From assembly GCA_963969495.1 (NCBI GenBank), contig OZ018331.1, positions 150,207,761 through 150,271,760 on the forward strand: a stretch of 64,000 nucleotides of DNA, in the 5' to 3' direction. Shown here in pieces: positions 30,254 to 40,205 of this stretch (positions within the stretch are counted from its first letter, which is position 1; every line of letters begins with the position of its first letter). The notes under the pieces are model-generated. The model was not told where the DNA came from. It searched no databases and worked only from the letters and a program-made list of their open reading frames with translations. A program made the translations under genes and the position numbers. The stretch comes from Ceratothoa steindachneri (Eukaryota; Arthropoda; Malacostraca; Isopoda; Cymothoidae).

Positions 30254-31491
30254 CACTGGTCAAGAAATTTTAACTTTTTTTCTGCTGACTTAAGTTTGAG
30301 ACCTGTTCTTGGGAAATTTAAGGTCATGAGTTTAAAAATGGCAATAATTTTCTTCTATCATGTAAAGTTTTTTATTTATGGACTGGTCCACATTAGTCCC
30401 ACTCATAGTTGCAGGTTATCTTCCCACCAAGTGAATGGAAGTGGAGGCGTTTGATATTCTTCTTATTGTATTTTATCTATATATTTAGATTTCTCTTTAT
30501 GCACATCTAGATATACAAAGCAATTGTGTATGATATAATTTTGTTTTGACAGATTTGTTTTATGAAATAACATTCAGTAGTATGGCCTCATTACCAAGGA
30601 AATGTTTGAATTCCCCTGACTCATTTTGATATATATATGGTTATTTTACTGCACCAACTCAAAGAATGAACATTATTATCTTTGTGAAAAGAGCATACTT
30701 GGCTTACTTTAAGATTAAATTAGGTGATCAGGATAAACCATGGGCCCCACACAATGTTTGTGAACCATGTGTCAAAAATCTACGCCAATGGACAAAGGGC
30801 ATAAGGAAACAACTAGGATTTGATAATCCTATGGTGTGGCGGGAGCCAAAAAAAACATGTAAACGATTGCTACTTTTGTCTCACAAAGACTTCTGGTTAT
30901 AGCAAGAAAATGAGACATAAAATAAGTTACCTAAATCTTGATTCAGCAATTCGTCCAGAGCTTCATTCAGATGAAATTTGACTACCTGTATTCAAGGAAC
31001 TTCCTTCACTGGATGATTTAAGTGATATAGGTGAATCTGATGCAATGAATAAGCAATGAACTTGACAGTGATCCAGACTTTGTACATACATCGACCCAAG
31101 AACATGGAAACTCCAGCTAATTAGAACTGAATTATTTAGTTAGACACCTAGGCCTGTCAAAAGAGTTAGCTTCTAGACTTAAAGAGAAGAATTTGTTGCA
31201 GGAAAAAACAAATGTAACTTTTTATCGGAACAGGGAGTGTGTTCTCTTGGTATTCTTTAATCCTGAAGATTTTGTTTACTGTTGTGACATGGCAGGACTG
31301 TTAAACACGATGGGTGTTTCAGAGTATGATGCAAGTGAATGGAGACTTCTTATAGATAGTTCAAAGAAGAGCCTAAAATGTGTGTTACTCCATAATAGAA
31401 ACTTGTTCAGTGCAATTCCTATTGGTCACTCTGCGCATTTAAAAGAGAAGCATGATAAACAGATGAAACAGGACACACATCTGAAGCTGCT
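30254..31491 (+). mobile_element. Transposon family F, copy F1 (left part)
   Basis: The left end CACTGGTC follows TTA, matching the left end of F2 (TTA|CACTGGTC at 59700). About 330 bp of AT-rich leader precede a coding region of the F type. The copy is cut at 31491 by a MITE, and no right terminal repeat is seen beyond it. It lies inside the endonuclease of LINE E. Confidence 0.6.
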
Positions 31492-31504
31492 GGTAAATAT
31501 GTAG
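30581..31504 (+). pseudogene. Transposon F1 protein, broken (DDE-like candidate)
   Basis: The fragments align with the F2 protein in order. 30605-30670 corresponds to the first zinc motif (NSPDSF-YI-G for F2 HPNKFCFICG). 30666-30850 reads FVKRAYLAYFKIKLGDQDKP, C-x2-C (CEPCVKNL) and MVWREP. 31130-31240 reads LVRHLGLSKELASRLKEKNL and NVTFYRNREC. 31290-31450 reads MAGLLNTMGV, EWRLLIDSSKKSLKCVLLHN and IPIGHSAHLKEKHD. The LIDSS Asp is the first candidate catalytic residue. Stops at about 30902 and in 30910-31120 make it a pseudogene, and the second half is absent. Confidence 0.65.
31484..31491. repeat. 8-bp TSD of MITE 1, left
   Basis: AAGCTGCT, repeated exactly at 31815-31822 on the far side of the element. 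Confidence 0.9.
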
Positions 31505-31814
31505 ATTATCGGCGCAAATGATGGGACGTACTATTTCGTCCGTGTTCCAAAATGTTTCACATTTTTGGAGTACATTTAAGTTTACAGATCGTGTGGGGGT
31601 AAACACAATGGGGGCACTACACTACGATGATCCTGAGTTTCATTAAATTTGGGGGGGTCTGGGGGGCACAGCCCCCCAGTATATAATCCTAATTGTTTAT
31701 AGATTAATAATTCGAAAAGTACTCAAACGCTCATGAATATTCCGACACGAGTGAATGATAATATTTACACACAAATTTGGGGGGGGGGCCGGGCCGCTAA
31801 TCTACATATTTACC
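31492..31814. mobile_element. MITE 1, 323 bp, TIR GGTAAATATGTAGA
   Basis: It begins GGTAAATATGTAGATTATCG and ends CGCTAATCTACATATTTACC, inverted repeats of about 20 bp, with a perfect 8-bp TSD. Inside is a 21-bp palindrome at 31659-31679 (CTGGGGGG...CCCCCCAG) and a TGTTCCAAAATGTTTCAC block shared by all copies here. There is no coding capacity. An 8-bp TSD occurs in the hAT and P groups among others, but the termini fit neither clearly, so the superfamily is open. Confidence 0.9.
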
Positions 31815-31822
31815 AAGCTGCT
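31815..31822. repeat. 8-bp TSD of MITE 1, right
   Basis: AAGCTGCT, exact match to 31484-31491. Confidence 0.9.
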
Positions 31823-31989
31823 TTTGCAACCTTCATTTTTTGAGATCCAATTGATAATATGAAATTTTCAGCAGAAGAGGACTACATAGCTTACCTAAAC
31901 AGATAAGAGAAGTGGGGAACTATATAAGATGTATGTCAGTCTGGTAATTTAGTCATATAAGAGTTAAATATCTGGTCATAGGGAAAGGG

Positions 31990-32080
31990 AGGCATGATGG
32001 CAGAGGCAAAGGCAAATGTAAACAAAGATGGCAGGGCAAAAAAATATGAGATGTGCAGCCACTGTAAGACTCATTGTAAC
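31990..32080 (+). pseudogene. LINE H ORF1 PHD finger, first part (before MITE 2)
   Basis: The plus frame reads AEAKANVNKDGRAKKYEMCS and then CSHCKTHCN, the first two Cys pairs of a PHD-type finger of LINE ORF1. MITE 2 enters directly after Asn. The rest is at 39738. Confidence 0.6.
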
Positions 32081-32398
32081 GGTAAATATGTAGACGAGCG
32101 GCCCAGCCGATAATATGTACTATTTTGTCTGTGTTCCAAAATGTTTCACGTTTTTGGAGTACATTTATAGGGAACGGCTCATGGGGGATTAAACACGATG
32201 CGTGGACCACACTACGATGATCCTGAGTTTCATTAAAGTGGGGGGGTCTGGGGTGCACAGCCCCCCAGTATATAATACTAATTTTTATAATGTTCTGACA
32301 TTTACAGAGGTGAATGCTTTAACTACATCATGTCAGCGCCTTTAATCATTTTGCGAATTATAATAGGGGTTGGGGGTTGGGTATGAGGTCAGAAATGA
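32081..32398. mobile_element. MITE 2, left part (host of LINE B)
   Basis: Same family as MITE 1: GGTAAATATGTAGACGAGCG start, TGTTCCAAAATGTTTCAC block and a G/C palindrome at about 32248-32268. Flanking TSD ATTGTAAC (32073-32080) pairs with AATGTAAC at 39730-39737, 7 of 8 matching. LINE B entered at GAGGTCAGAAATGA, which lies near the right end of the MITE. Confidence 0.88.
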
Positions 32399-32693
32399 TT
32401 GATTGATTGATTTAATCTGTTTTATGGGTGCTGAAACCCTATAAGGATTATTGGCACCGTGAAATTACAGTCAAGATTGTCACCATCACCTCTTCAGTCT
32501 AGGGACTCCACTCCTAGACACTCAAGAATAAAGAGAAAGGTGGAGTCTGTTAGTATGAGAAGATAAGCTAAACTAGACGGTGCCAACAGTTACACAATTA
32601 TGTATACAAATACTCATGTCAATATATGTACATAAATGGATATACAAACAGAAAAAAAAAAATAATAATAATAATAGAAAAAAATTAAATAAA

Positions 32694-33230
32694 TTAAATG
32701 TGTCTATATAATGATGTATCTCTTAGAAACTTTAGTACTAGTTCAAATGGGACTGAGGAATTTAGGACAGTAGCATATGAAAATCTTAAGTTGTTTTCCA
32801 AGCAGAAATTTAATAAGGGGTTACGACTTAAAGCATATTCAGGGCATTGAGTTATAGCATGTTCTGGGGTAAGTTGTGTATTGCATTTTCCACAAAAGTG
32901 GAAAAGTGATGGATCAAAGAAGTAGCCATGGGATAATCTACTGCAACCTAATCTTAGTCTAGTTAGTACGATACTGTCACAACGTGACATTCTATAAGGT
33001 CTGTTATTGTTTAAATTAGGAATGATTTGGGGGAGAATGCCAATATTTTGGGACCATTCATTTTGCCAGAGGTTGAAGACTGAGGGCTGCAGCATGCCTA
33101 TCATTTCTGATACTGAGAACCCCAGGTGTGTCGTATTAGCATTGTGTATTGCTGCTTTAGCTGCTGTGTCAACCACTTCATTATCTTTTATACCTGCATG
33201 ACTAGGAACCCATAAAAAAAACAGCTTCCA
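32694..33230 (-). pseudogene. LINE B ORF2 end: RNase H helix and zinc tail
   Basis: After a shift near 33202 the frame resumes with HAGIKDNEVVDTAAKAAIHN, the His/Asp helix of RNase H. It ends with CGKCNTQLTPEHAITQCPEY, the C-terminal zinc motif, stopping at 32694. The 3' UTR of about 290 bp follows. Confidence 0.8.
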
Positions 33231-34395
33231 GGTTGATTTTATGTATATAGTTAATTATACGGTGGATTAAGTAGTGACTTTTTTGTTCTTTCACAGCTAG
33301 CAAACCGGATAGGGAGTCTGAAACTATGAGTAGTTTACAGTTGTCTAGCTTTTGATTTATGTACTTGAGTGAACTCAATATTGCATATAACTCAGCAGTA
33401 AATATAGAGCAGTGATGGGGCAGTTTGAAGGTCTTTATGGTTTCCCTCCAGCTAAAAGCACATGCTACTCCATTACTTTTGGAACCATCTGTGAAAGTTA
33501 CATTAAAACCTGAGGATTTATATAACTCAATTAATTCTAAGGACAATGTTTGATAAATACATGAAGGAGTGTTGTTCTTAGGGTATGCAGTTAATGAGAG
33601 GTTAAAGTGAACTTTAGTTAGTGTTATATAGCAGTTAGATATTTTTATGGTGTTTAAATCAATGGGGTCATATCCTAAGTTCATTATATATTTTTTAATC
33701 CAACCACAAAAAGGTTTTGGATGAGGCCGAAGGTCATAGAAATTATACCAAAAGAATTGTAAAATACATATACGTGTGGGGTGATTTGCAATACTGAGTA
33801 CTTTAATACCATATCTTAGCCCTAGCAATATTCTACAAAATTTAAGAGGCATTAAATTAGCTTCTGCCTCTAAAAAATCAACTCTGGTACAATTTAATGC
33901 ACCTATAGCTAGTCTAATACACTTAAATTGTATTCTATCAAGTTTTAATAGGTTGCTTTCTGATGATGTATGGTATAGGAAAGAGCCATAGTCTATTTTG
34001 CTTCTAACAAGGGATTTATATATATGTAATAGATGCATTCTATTTGACCCCCAGTTTGTATTTGCAAGATATTTTAGGAGCAAAATGCTAGATTTACATT
34101 TCTCTATTAATGACGTAATATGAGCTGTCCAAGTTAGTCCCTGATCTAATACCATGCCCAAGTATTTATGAGCTTGCATGTAATTAATAGGGTAATTTAA
34201 TATTATCAGCTCTGGCAAGTTATGTTTCCTAGGGCGCTTTGTAAAAATTATACTTAGTTTTAGTTGGAGAAAAGGTGGTGCCCCATTTTTGTGACCAGTC
34301 AGATATAGAATCCATGATTTTTTGCATCTGGTTGTGCATTTGATCCAAGTTTTCACCAGATAGCCACACTGCAATATCATCAGCGTACAAGGCAT
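33202..34395 (-). CDS. LINE B ORF2 part: RT thumb and RNase H
   Basis: The frame of 397 codons includes the thumb phrases YLGMVLDQGLTWTAHI and SKIDYGSFLY and the start of RNase H: VTFTDGSKSNGVACAFSW (Asp), SIFTAELYAILSSL (Glu) and LLIVSDSLSGL (Asp). The first approx. 45 codons overlap the RT frame and are out of frame, so true homology starts near 34290. It ends at a shift after VFFMGS. Confidence 0.8.
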   Translation of the reverse strand: MPCTLMILQCGYLVKTWIKCTTRCKKSWILYLTGHKNGAPPFLQLKLSIIFTKRPRKHNLPELIILNYPINYMQAHKYLGMVLDQGLTWTAHITSLIEKCKSSILLLKYLANTNWGSNRMHLLHIYKSLVRSKIDYGSFLYHTSSESNLLKLDRIQFKCIRLAIGALNCTRVDFLEAEANLMPLKFCRILLGLRYGIKVLSIANHPTRICILQFFWYNFYDLRPHPKPFCGWIKKYIMNLGYDPIDLNTIKISNCYITLTKVHFNLSLTAYPKNNTPSCIYQTLSLELIELYKSSGFNVTFTDGSKSNGVACAFSWRETIKTFKLPHHCSIFTAELYAILSSLKYINQKLDNCKLLIVSDSLSGLLAVKEQKSHYLIHRIINYIHKINLEAVFFMGS

Positions 34396-35152
34396 GGTTT
34401 ATGTCTAAATTTTTTAATAAATCATTTAACATGATTGAAAATAGGAGTGGACTTATAACGCTGCCCTGAGGTAAGCAGATTTGTACAGCAAATTTTTCTG
34501 AAAGGAGATTAGCTATAGAAACTCTTATAATTCTAGAGGAAATGAAATTTTTAATAAAGTTGGGGAGGTGGCCACGTAAACCCATCTTGTATAGTTTTTT
34601 ATAAAGACCATGGTGCCAAATGGTATCATATGCTTTTTCAATGTCCAGAAAGATTGCCATTACATATTTATTGCAGAGGAACGCTTCCCTTATGTCACAT
34701 TCTAAGCGTACCAAACTATCCATAGTTGAGAAGTGCTTTCTGAATCCACTTTGGTAGTATGATAAGTACTTTTTTTCATCAAGGTATTTCTGTAATCTAA
34801 TGGTCAATATTCTCTCTAATGTCTTGCATAAGCAACTTGTCAAGGCTATAGGGCGGTAAGAAGATGGTTCCTGACTTGGTTTCCCTGGCTTTAAAATAGG
34901 GATGAGTAAACTCTCTTTCCATGTATCTGGATAGGTATTATTTAGAAATAGGTGATTGTAGAAATTTAAGAGATTATGTTTATTTAGGTTACTAAGATTT
35001 GCTAGGAAGGGATATATTATGTCATCCATGCCCGGAGAGCTTGGTTTGTTTTGGGGAATAGCTTTTTCTAATTCATATAATGTAATTGGGCAGTTATATT
35101 CCTCATTGTTAGATACCCCAAATGAAATTTCATTAAATTCAGCCTCCACCAT
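34229..35152 (-). CDS. LINE B ORF2 part: reverse transcriptase palm
   Basis: The 307-codon frame contains KPSSPGMDDIIYPFL, SSYRPIALTSCLCKTLERIL, QSGFRKHFSTMDSL, AIFLDIEKAYDTIW (Asp), LPQGSVISPLLFS and the intact box YADDIAVWLS. All RT motifs from 0 to 5 are present. A shift near 34270 moves the thumb into the neighbouring frame. Confidence 0.85.
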   Translation of the reverse strand: MVEAEFNEISFGVSNNEEYNCPITLYELEKAIPQNKPSSPGMDDIIYPFLANLSNLNKHNLLNFYNHLFLNNTYPDTWKESLLIPILKPGKPSQEPSSYRPIALTSCLCKTLERILTIRLQKYLDEKKYLSYYQSGFRKHFSTMDSLVRLECDIREAFLCNKYVMAIFLDIEKAYDTIWHHGLYKKLYKMGLRGHLPNFIKNFISSRIIRVSIANLLSEKFAVQICLPQGSVISPLLFSIMLNDLLKNLDINHALYADDIAVWLSGENLDQMHNQMQKIMDSISDWSQKWGTTFSPTKTKYNFYKAP

Positions 35153-35218
35153 AGTGTATACAAAGGGTTCTATGTAGGAGTGAATACTGCTAATAGTAGC
35201 AAAGTGGCCAGCTAATAT

Positions 35219-35510
35219 TTAGGCAGTCACAAATGGGTCAGAAGTAAAGTTACTGCCAGATTTTAATGTGACGAGTGGATGGGGTTTATGTCCTTTTGTA
35301 AGTCTCCCTATCTTATCCCAAACTTCTGCTGTATGAGTGTTATGATTAATAGTTTGTACGAACCTTCTGCAAGAGAGACGTTTCGATAATCTAATTACCC
35401 TTCTGGCTAAGGCTTTAGCTTTATGATATAACAGTAAAGACTCTGGATTCATGTACTTCTTAAATAGTTTATAGGCTTTTTTTTTAACTTTTATTGCATA
35501 GGCACAACTA
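35219..35510 (-). pseudogene. LINE B linker after the endonuclease
   Basis: The frame SCAYAIKVKKKAYKLFKKYM to NTHTAEVWDKIGRLTKGHKP is the standard basic linker between endonuclease and RT. Its upstream partner is WWND at about 37130, on the other side of the LINE C insertion. Confidence 0.75.
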
Positions 35511-36184
35511 TGGGAAAAGATAATAGAGAATTTAACTATGAAATGGATGGGCATTGGCTGAGCTCAGTAGAGGATGAGAAAGATCTAGGAGTAGTAATAG
35601 ATAAGTCATTAAGGTTTTCTAAGCAGTGTATTGAAGCAAGAAATAGGGCAAATAGAGTGCTGGGTTTTATTAAGAGAAATGTCAGTTACAAAAGTAAGGA
35701 GGTTATTCTTAAACTCTATAACTCTTATGTTAGGCCACATCTAGAGTACTGTATACAGGCATGGTCCCCACATTTTAGACACGATATTAACCTTCTTGAG
35801 TCAGTGCAACGGAGGGCAACAAAGATTATTCCTTCCCTGAGGCACCTTGAATATGAAGATAGACTGAGGGTATTAAATATGTTCTCGTTCGAAAGGAGGT
35901 GTGTGAGAGGGGATATGATTGAGCTGTTTAAAATTTTTTCCGGGATAGATAAATTGGATGTTAGCAAGTTTTTTGAGTTAGATGATGGAAATCGGACTAG
36001 AGGTCACCACTTGAAAATTAAAAAGCAAGGGTGTAGGTTGGATTTAAGAAAATATTTTTTCACCAATAGAGTGGTAGACTTCTGGAACAAATTGCCGCAG
36101 AGGGTAGTAGGTAGTCCAAATCTAAATGTATTTAAGAGTAGGTTGGATGAGTTTATGGGAAGGGAAGGTTGTGATGGTTCCTAA
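35510..36184 (+). CDS. LINE C ORF2 C-terminal part (RT thumb/connection)
   Basis: A 224-codon frame: KDLGVVIDKSLRFSKQCIEA, then VLGFIKRNVSYKS, LYNSYVRPHLEYCIQAWSPH and ESVQRRATKIIPSL. It ends DFWNKLPQRVVGSPNLNVFK and RLDEFMGR. This is the region after the YADD box in CR1/L2-type LINEs, common in crustacean genomes. No RNase H follows. The ATG at 35510 is probably not a real start because the piece is 5'-truncated. Confidence 0.82.
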   Translation: MGKDNREFNYEMDGHWLSSVEDEKDLGVVIDKSLRFSKQCIEARNRANRVLGFIKRNVSYKSKEVILKLYNSYVRPHLEYCIQAWSPHFRHDINLLESVQRRATKIIPSLRHLEYEDRLRVLNMFSFERRCVRGDMIELFKIFSGIDKLDVSKFFELDDGNRTRGHHLKIKKQGCRLDLRKYFFTNRVVDFWNKLPQRVVGSPNLNVFKSRLDEFMGREGCDGS

Positions 36185-36339
36185 GTTTTGTATATATTAA
36201 TATTGTTTGTATATATCTATAGCTGCATGATTTAGTTCTTGACAAGCCTTGATTGGTGATACCCTTGTTTCTGGATGCAATCCTCTGGATGTAGTTTTCC
36301 TGGGAGTTTGGGTGCCTTGAAAAAGAGGCCGCTTGACTC

Positions 36340-36494
36340 GGATGACCTATGATGAGCCCTTGTGGCTTTTGTCATCCGTTATATTATATTGTGGGGGACT
36401 TTGATTTTGTCTTCCCCTGGTGATGGTGCTTTTTGTGGGTGGGTTTTGACGGAGGCGGATGACCTTTGATAGGCCCTTGTGGCTTTTGTCATCC
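36340..36494 (+). promoter_or_regulatory. LINE C 3' UTR: two related hairpins
   Basis: GGATGACC...GTCATCC at 36340-36377 and again at 36457-36494 form 7-bp stems with an inner AGCC/GGCT pairing around CTTGT. The pair recurs in the duplicate (36944-36981 and 37061-37098) and in the LINE C tails at 26.7, 29.1 and 39.9 kb. Such stem-loops may be what the LINE RT recognises; that role is inference. Confidence 0.6.
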
Positions 36495-36524
36495 GTGTAA
36501 TTATGTTATGTTATGTTATGTTAT

Positions 36525-37128
36525 GAGCTGTTTAAAATTTTTTCCGGGATAGATAAATTGGATGTTAGCAAGTTTTTTGAGTTAGATGATGGAAATCGGA
36601 CTAGAGGTCACCACTTGAAAATTAAAAAGCAAGGGTGTAGGTTGGATTTAAGAAAATATTTTTTCACCAATAGAGTGGTAGACTTCTGGAACAAATTGCC
36701 GCCGAGGGTAGTAGGTAGTCCAAATCTAAATGTATTTAAGAGTAGGTTGGATGAGTTTATGGGAAGGGAAGGTTGTGATGGTTCCTAAGTTTTGTATATA
36801 TTAATATTGTTTGTATATATCTATAGCTGCATGATTTAGTTCTTGACAAGCCTTGATTGGTGATACCCTTGTTTCTGGATGCAATCCTCTGGATGTAGTT
36901 TTCCTGGGAGTTTGGGTGCCTTGAAAAAGAGGCCGCTTGACTCGGATGACCTATGATGAGCCCTTGTGGCTTTTGTCATCCGTTATATTATATTGTGGGG
37001 GACTTTGATTTTGTCTTCCCCTGGTGATGGTGCTTTTTGTGGGTGGGTTTTGACGGAGGCGGATGACCTTTGATAGGCCCTTGTGGCTTTTGTCATCCGT
37101 GTAATTATGTTATGTTATGTTATGTTAT
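36525..37128 (+). repeat. Second copy of the 604-bp LINE C end
   Basis: Direct repeat of 35921-36524. It opens GAGCTGTTTAAAATTTTTTC directly after the TTATG tract of the first copy and itself ends in TTATG repeats. A CAG to CCG change near 36703 is the only difference I found. Confidence 0.93.
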
Positions 37129-37139
37129 CATTCCACCAG

Positions 37140-37987
37140 GGATTGTTATATTTAGGGAATATTCTTGATGATGACTTTGGTATGGTTTTGGCTGCTCATT
37201 TGGTGATAGCAGAGGTTACTAGAAGGCAAGCATCATTTGCATTAAGTGAAATATTGACTTTTGGAATTTGTAGCTCTTGATGAAATTTTTTTAAATTACC
37301 TTTATATAGCCATTTGGGCCTGGTATTATACTTCATTTCATACATCGTTTCCATAATTATGGGGAAGTGGTCACTATCATAAAGATCTGGTAGTACTTTA
37401 CACTCTAAGTTTAGTTTTAAAGAATGGGAGCATAGAGATATATCTATATGAGAAAAGTGTCCTCTAAATTCATTGCAATAAGTTGGGGCCTTTGAGTTTA
37501 GGATGTATAAATTTGCTTCTTCAATAAAATCTGTTATTTTATTTCCTCTAGGACAGCATTCTGATGAGCCCCACAGGTAGTGATGTCCATTCAAATCTCC
37601 AGATATTAATACCGGTGGAGGAAGTTGGTTATAAAGATTCATTAAGTCTTGTGTAGTTAAAGGAAATCTTGGAGGTATATAGATTGAACAAATTGTGAAT
37701 TTTAAAGATGGTAAATTAATTCTAGCTGCTATAGCTTCCAGATCAGAGGCGATATTTAAAGTTACAAATGGTACCCAGGAGGCTATGGCAAGTAGAACTC
37801 CTCCTCCATTACGGCTTCTATCTTTTCTTAAGATGGAATATCCTTTTAAAGAAATGTTTTGCTCTATTCCTAACCTTGTTTCTTGTAGCATTACAATTGA
37901 TGGGGAATACTCATTTAAGATCATCTGCAAGAATGGTAACCTAGTTGTATAATTGCGTATATTCCACTGACATATTCTAAAGTTCAT
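37140..37987 (-). CDS. LINE B endonuclease domain (start of ORF2)
   Basis: The frame starts MNFRICQWNIRNYTTRLPFL (Asn block), then MLQETRLG (Glu), YIPPRFPLTTQDL, VLISGDLNGHHYLWGSSECC (Asp-x-Asn) and DLYDSDHFPIIM (Ser-Asp-His). All catalytic blocks are present. The frame stops at ITK near 37196, and the sequence continues to NNPWWND at the LINE C insertion. Confidence 0.85.
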
Positions 37988-38009
37988 TATCTATATATAA
38001 TTTAAACTA

Positions 38010-39312
38010 TTAATCACCAAATAATATTCTGTAACCATCCCTTGAATCAATTTTTTTTGTAAAGCCCATTTTATTAAACACTATAGCCATTTTGTTAACT
38101 GCCTGTTTAGGGGCAGTGTTTGCTTCCATGATTTTCTTATATTCTTTAAGGATAGACCATAGGTATTCATTTGAGACATCAACATTATCAACATTATGAG
38201 AGTTTTGTTTATCTTCATTATTAATACTTTTCGCAGGTAGAGATTGTGGTCTAGTAATGGGTAGGTCGCATTGTGTTTCTTTTGTAGCTTTTTCAGTTAT
38301 AGTTTTTTTCTTGTTATTTGTATATATGTCACTTGCATTTATAGGATGATTTTTGAAATATACCTGTCGAGCTTCCAAGAAGGATAATTTTTTATCAATT
38401 TTTAAATGAATAATTTCTTTCTCCCTGATCCACAAAGGACATTCCTTAGAATTTCCTAAATGGTTGGGAGAAGAGCAGTGAATACATTTAGGAGCTTCCC
38501 TTGGAGCGATACAATCCTGAGAATTATGTTGCTCATTACAATAAAGACATCTAGATTTATTTGTACAGGTCCTTCTTCCATGTCTAAAATGCCAGCAATT
38601 AAAGCACATCAAGGGATTAGGGTAGTGGTTATCAATACTGAACGTAAGGTATCCATAATATAATTTAGAAGGCAAGACATTTCCAGCAAAAGTTAATACT
38701 AACAAGGGGGTAGGGATTCGGGAAGGGCCTTTATTGAGGCGTCTAATTTTCATAACGGACTCATTTTGAATTTTTAATTCATTAAGTAATAATTCTTCCT
38801 CAAAGTATAGTAGATCAGGTGCATATATGATACCTTGAATAGTGTTTAAATTTTGTGCAACTGAGCACTCTACATCATATTGTCCATTGATAATGGTTTT
38901 TGTATTTAAAAGGGCTGTTGTCTGATCTGAGGATTTTGTATGTATTAAGAGGGATCCTGTTCTGCAATATTTAACCTCGAACCTCGATGACAGGGCCATG
39001 ACAAATGGATTCAACAACTGTTTTAATTGTTAATGGACTTAATTTTGTCAAATTAACTGTTGGAGAACTTAAATATACCCAAGAAACAAATTTGGGATCA
39101 ATATTCAATTTTGGGTCATTTTTGTTTATGGAAGTCACATTTATACTACCTGTATCATTGATCTTACTTTGTGATGTTACAGGAGCTTTATTACTGTGCG
39201 TTGAACTATGATATATAGACGGGTAATTCTGGTACTTGTTCGATTTCTCTGAACCAGAAGTTGATGGCTGTGAAGAGAAACGAGAGACAGCTTGGTCAGT
39301 CTCTTTGATCAC
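38010..39312 (-). CDS. LINE B ORF1 (gag-like, three zinc knuckles)
   Basis: The main frame (39017-38010, 335 codons) contains CFNCWHFRHGRRTC, CLYCNEQHNSQDC and CIHCSSPNHLGNSKEC, three CCHC-type knuckles. This is the same plan as LINE A ORF1, and both share a block like WIREKEIIHLKIDKKLSFLE after the knuckles. An N-terminal Ser/Asn-rich part is in another frame (39312-38971), joined by a shift near 39000. Confidence 0.82.
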
Positions 39313-39664
39313 TTTGTGTAGTTGTTTTAGAGTAGGATCAACGTTAGATGATTCGAGATCAGTATTAGAATTAGGTCGTTTTAGTTTAACTCAAGATTTG
39401 TCCTTTTGAGACATCTCGAGAGAAGAATGCCCCCGTGCCCTAGGGCATGGGCGACTTTCGTTAAGGAAAAGGTCTTAGGTTATTAAGGCAGTAGATATAA
39501 GGAGATAACCTAGGTTAAGCAAAATTCTCACTAAGGTACCTAACGATTAATCACTTATATCAAACAAGATTTGGAAAGTGTGGAGCAATACAACCTTTCG
39601 GAAGAAAGTCTAAAGAGCACAGAGGGAATGAGTCTACAGAGAGAGTGATCGACGTCAGAAATGA

Positions 39665-39729
39665 CATGGGTGAACGATAATATTTACACAAAATTTTTTC
39701 CAGCCGGGCCGCTCGTCTACATGTTTACC
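39665..39729. mobile_element. MITE 2, right end
   Basis: The sequence ends GGGCCGCTCGTCTACATGTTTACC-type, the partner of the left terminal repeat at 32081. Removing LINE B leaves a MITE of about 383 bp. Confidence 0.85.
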
Positions 39730-39737
39730 AATGTAAC

Positions 39738-39872
39738 TACTGGTATGCAGTGTGACTGCTGTAAATATTGGGTGCATTTTCCGTGTGAGGGGATTTCAGA
39801 TGAGAAGCCAAACTTTGGCCAAAGATGAAAAGGGCATGCTAAATTCTACTGCACAGTACAAAATTGCGATAA
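39738..39872 (+). pseudogene. LINE H ORF1 PHD finger, second part (after MITE 2)
   Basis: The frame continues TTGMQCDCCKYWVHFPCEGI and FYCTVQNC, completing the PHD pattern begun at 31990. The join across MITE 2 is seamless once one 8-bp TSD is removed. A stop occurs in the late part. Confidence 0.62.
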
Positions 39873-39976
39873 CATAACAATTTCACAAATGACAAAAGCC
39901 ACAAGGGTTACCCTGACTCACCAAAATCCAAATCAATCATAATATAGAATAATAAAAAACTGCATCCACAGAATTG
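39873..39976 (-). repeat. LINE C tail, left of LINE A4
   Basis: The reverse of the (TTATG)n tail and the hairpin GATGACAAAAGCCACAAGGG mark a minus-strand LINE C 3' end, which continues at 46761 beyond A4. Confidence 0.7.
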
Positions 39977-40205
39977 TTTTTTTTTGTTTTATTAGAGCTC
40001 ATCTGGTGACTGCCTACATGGGCATTATTCGCCGTATTAAAACTGGCCTAGTTCTAGGCTACTTTAAAATAAAATTAAACGAAGAAAAAAAAAACACCCT
40101 AAATGGGGGAAAGGAAAAAAAACAAAAACAAATGCAAAAAACAAAACAAAACAAAAAACAAACCCTGCTTAAATAATAGGGAGAAGGCCGGCAACTCCCC
40201 AAAAG

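Larger units (their letters stand above)
35511..37128 (+). mobile_element. LINE C 3' piece with tandemly duplicated end, inserted in LINE B
   Basis: The 5'-truncated plus-strand insertion splits LINE B between WWND and SCAY. The empty site reads CACAACTATCATTCC, so there is little or no TSD. It carries the end of an RT ORF and a 3' UTR ending in (TTATG)n. The last 604 bp (35921-36524) are repeated directly at 36525-37128 with only about one base changed. CR1-group elements typically have simple-repeat tails and short or absent TSDs, which fits. Confidence 0.88.
32399..39650 (-). mobile_element. LINE B, full-length I-group element inside MITE 2
   Basis: The minus-strand element is bounded by a 14-bp TSD: GAGGTCAGAAATGA at 32385-32398 and GACGTCAGAAATGA at 39651-39664 (13 of 14 match). 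Its 3' end is a (TCAA)n-like tract at 32399-32412. The order is ORF1 (39312-38010), endonuclease (37987-37140), RT (35152-34229) and RNase H with tail (to 32694). A LINE C piece of about 1.6 kb at 35511-37128 interrupts ORF2. AT-rich codon use separates it from the GC-rich LINE A. Frameshifts make it inactive. Confidence 0.9.
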
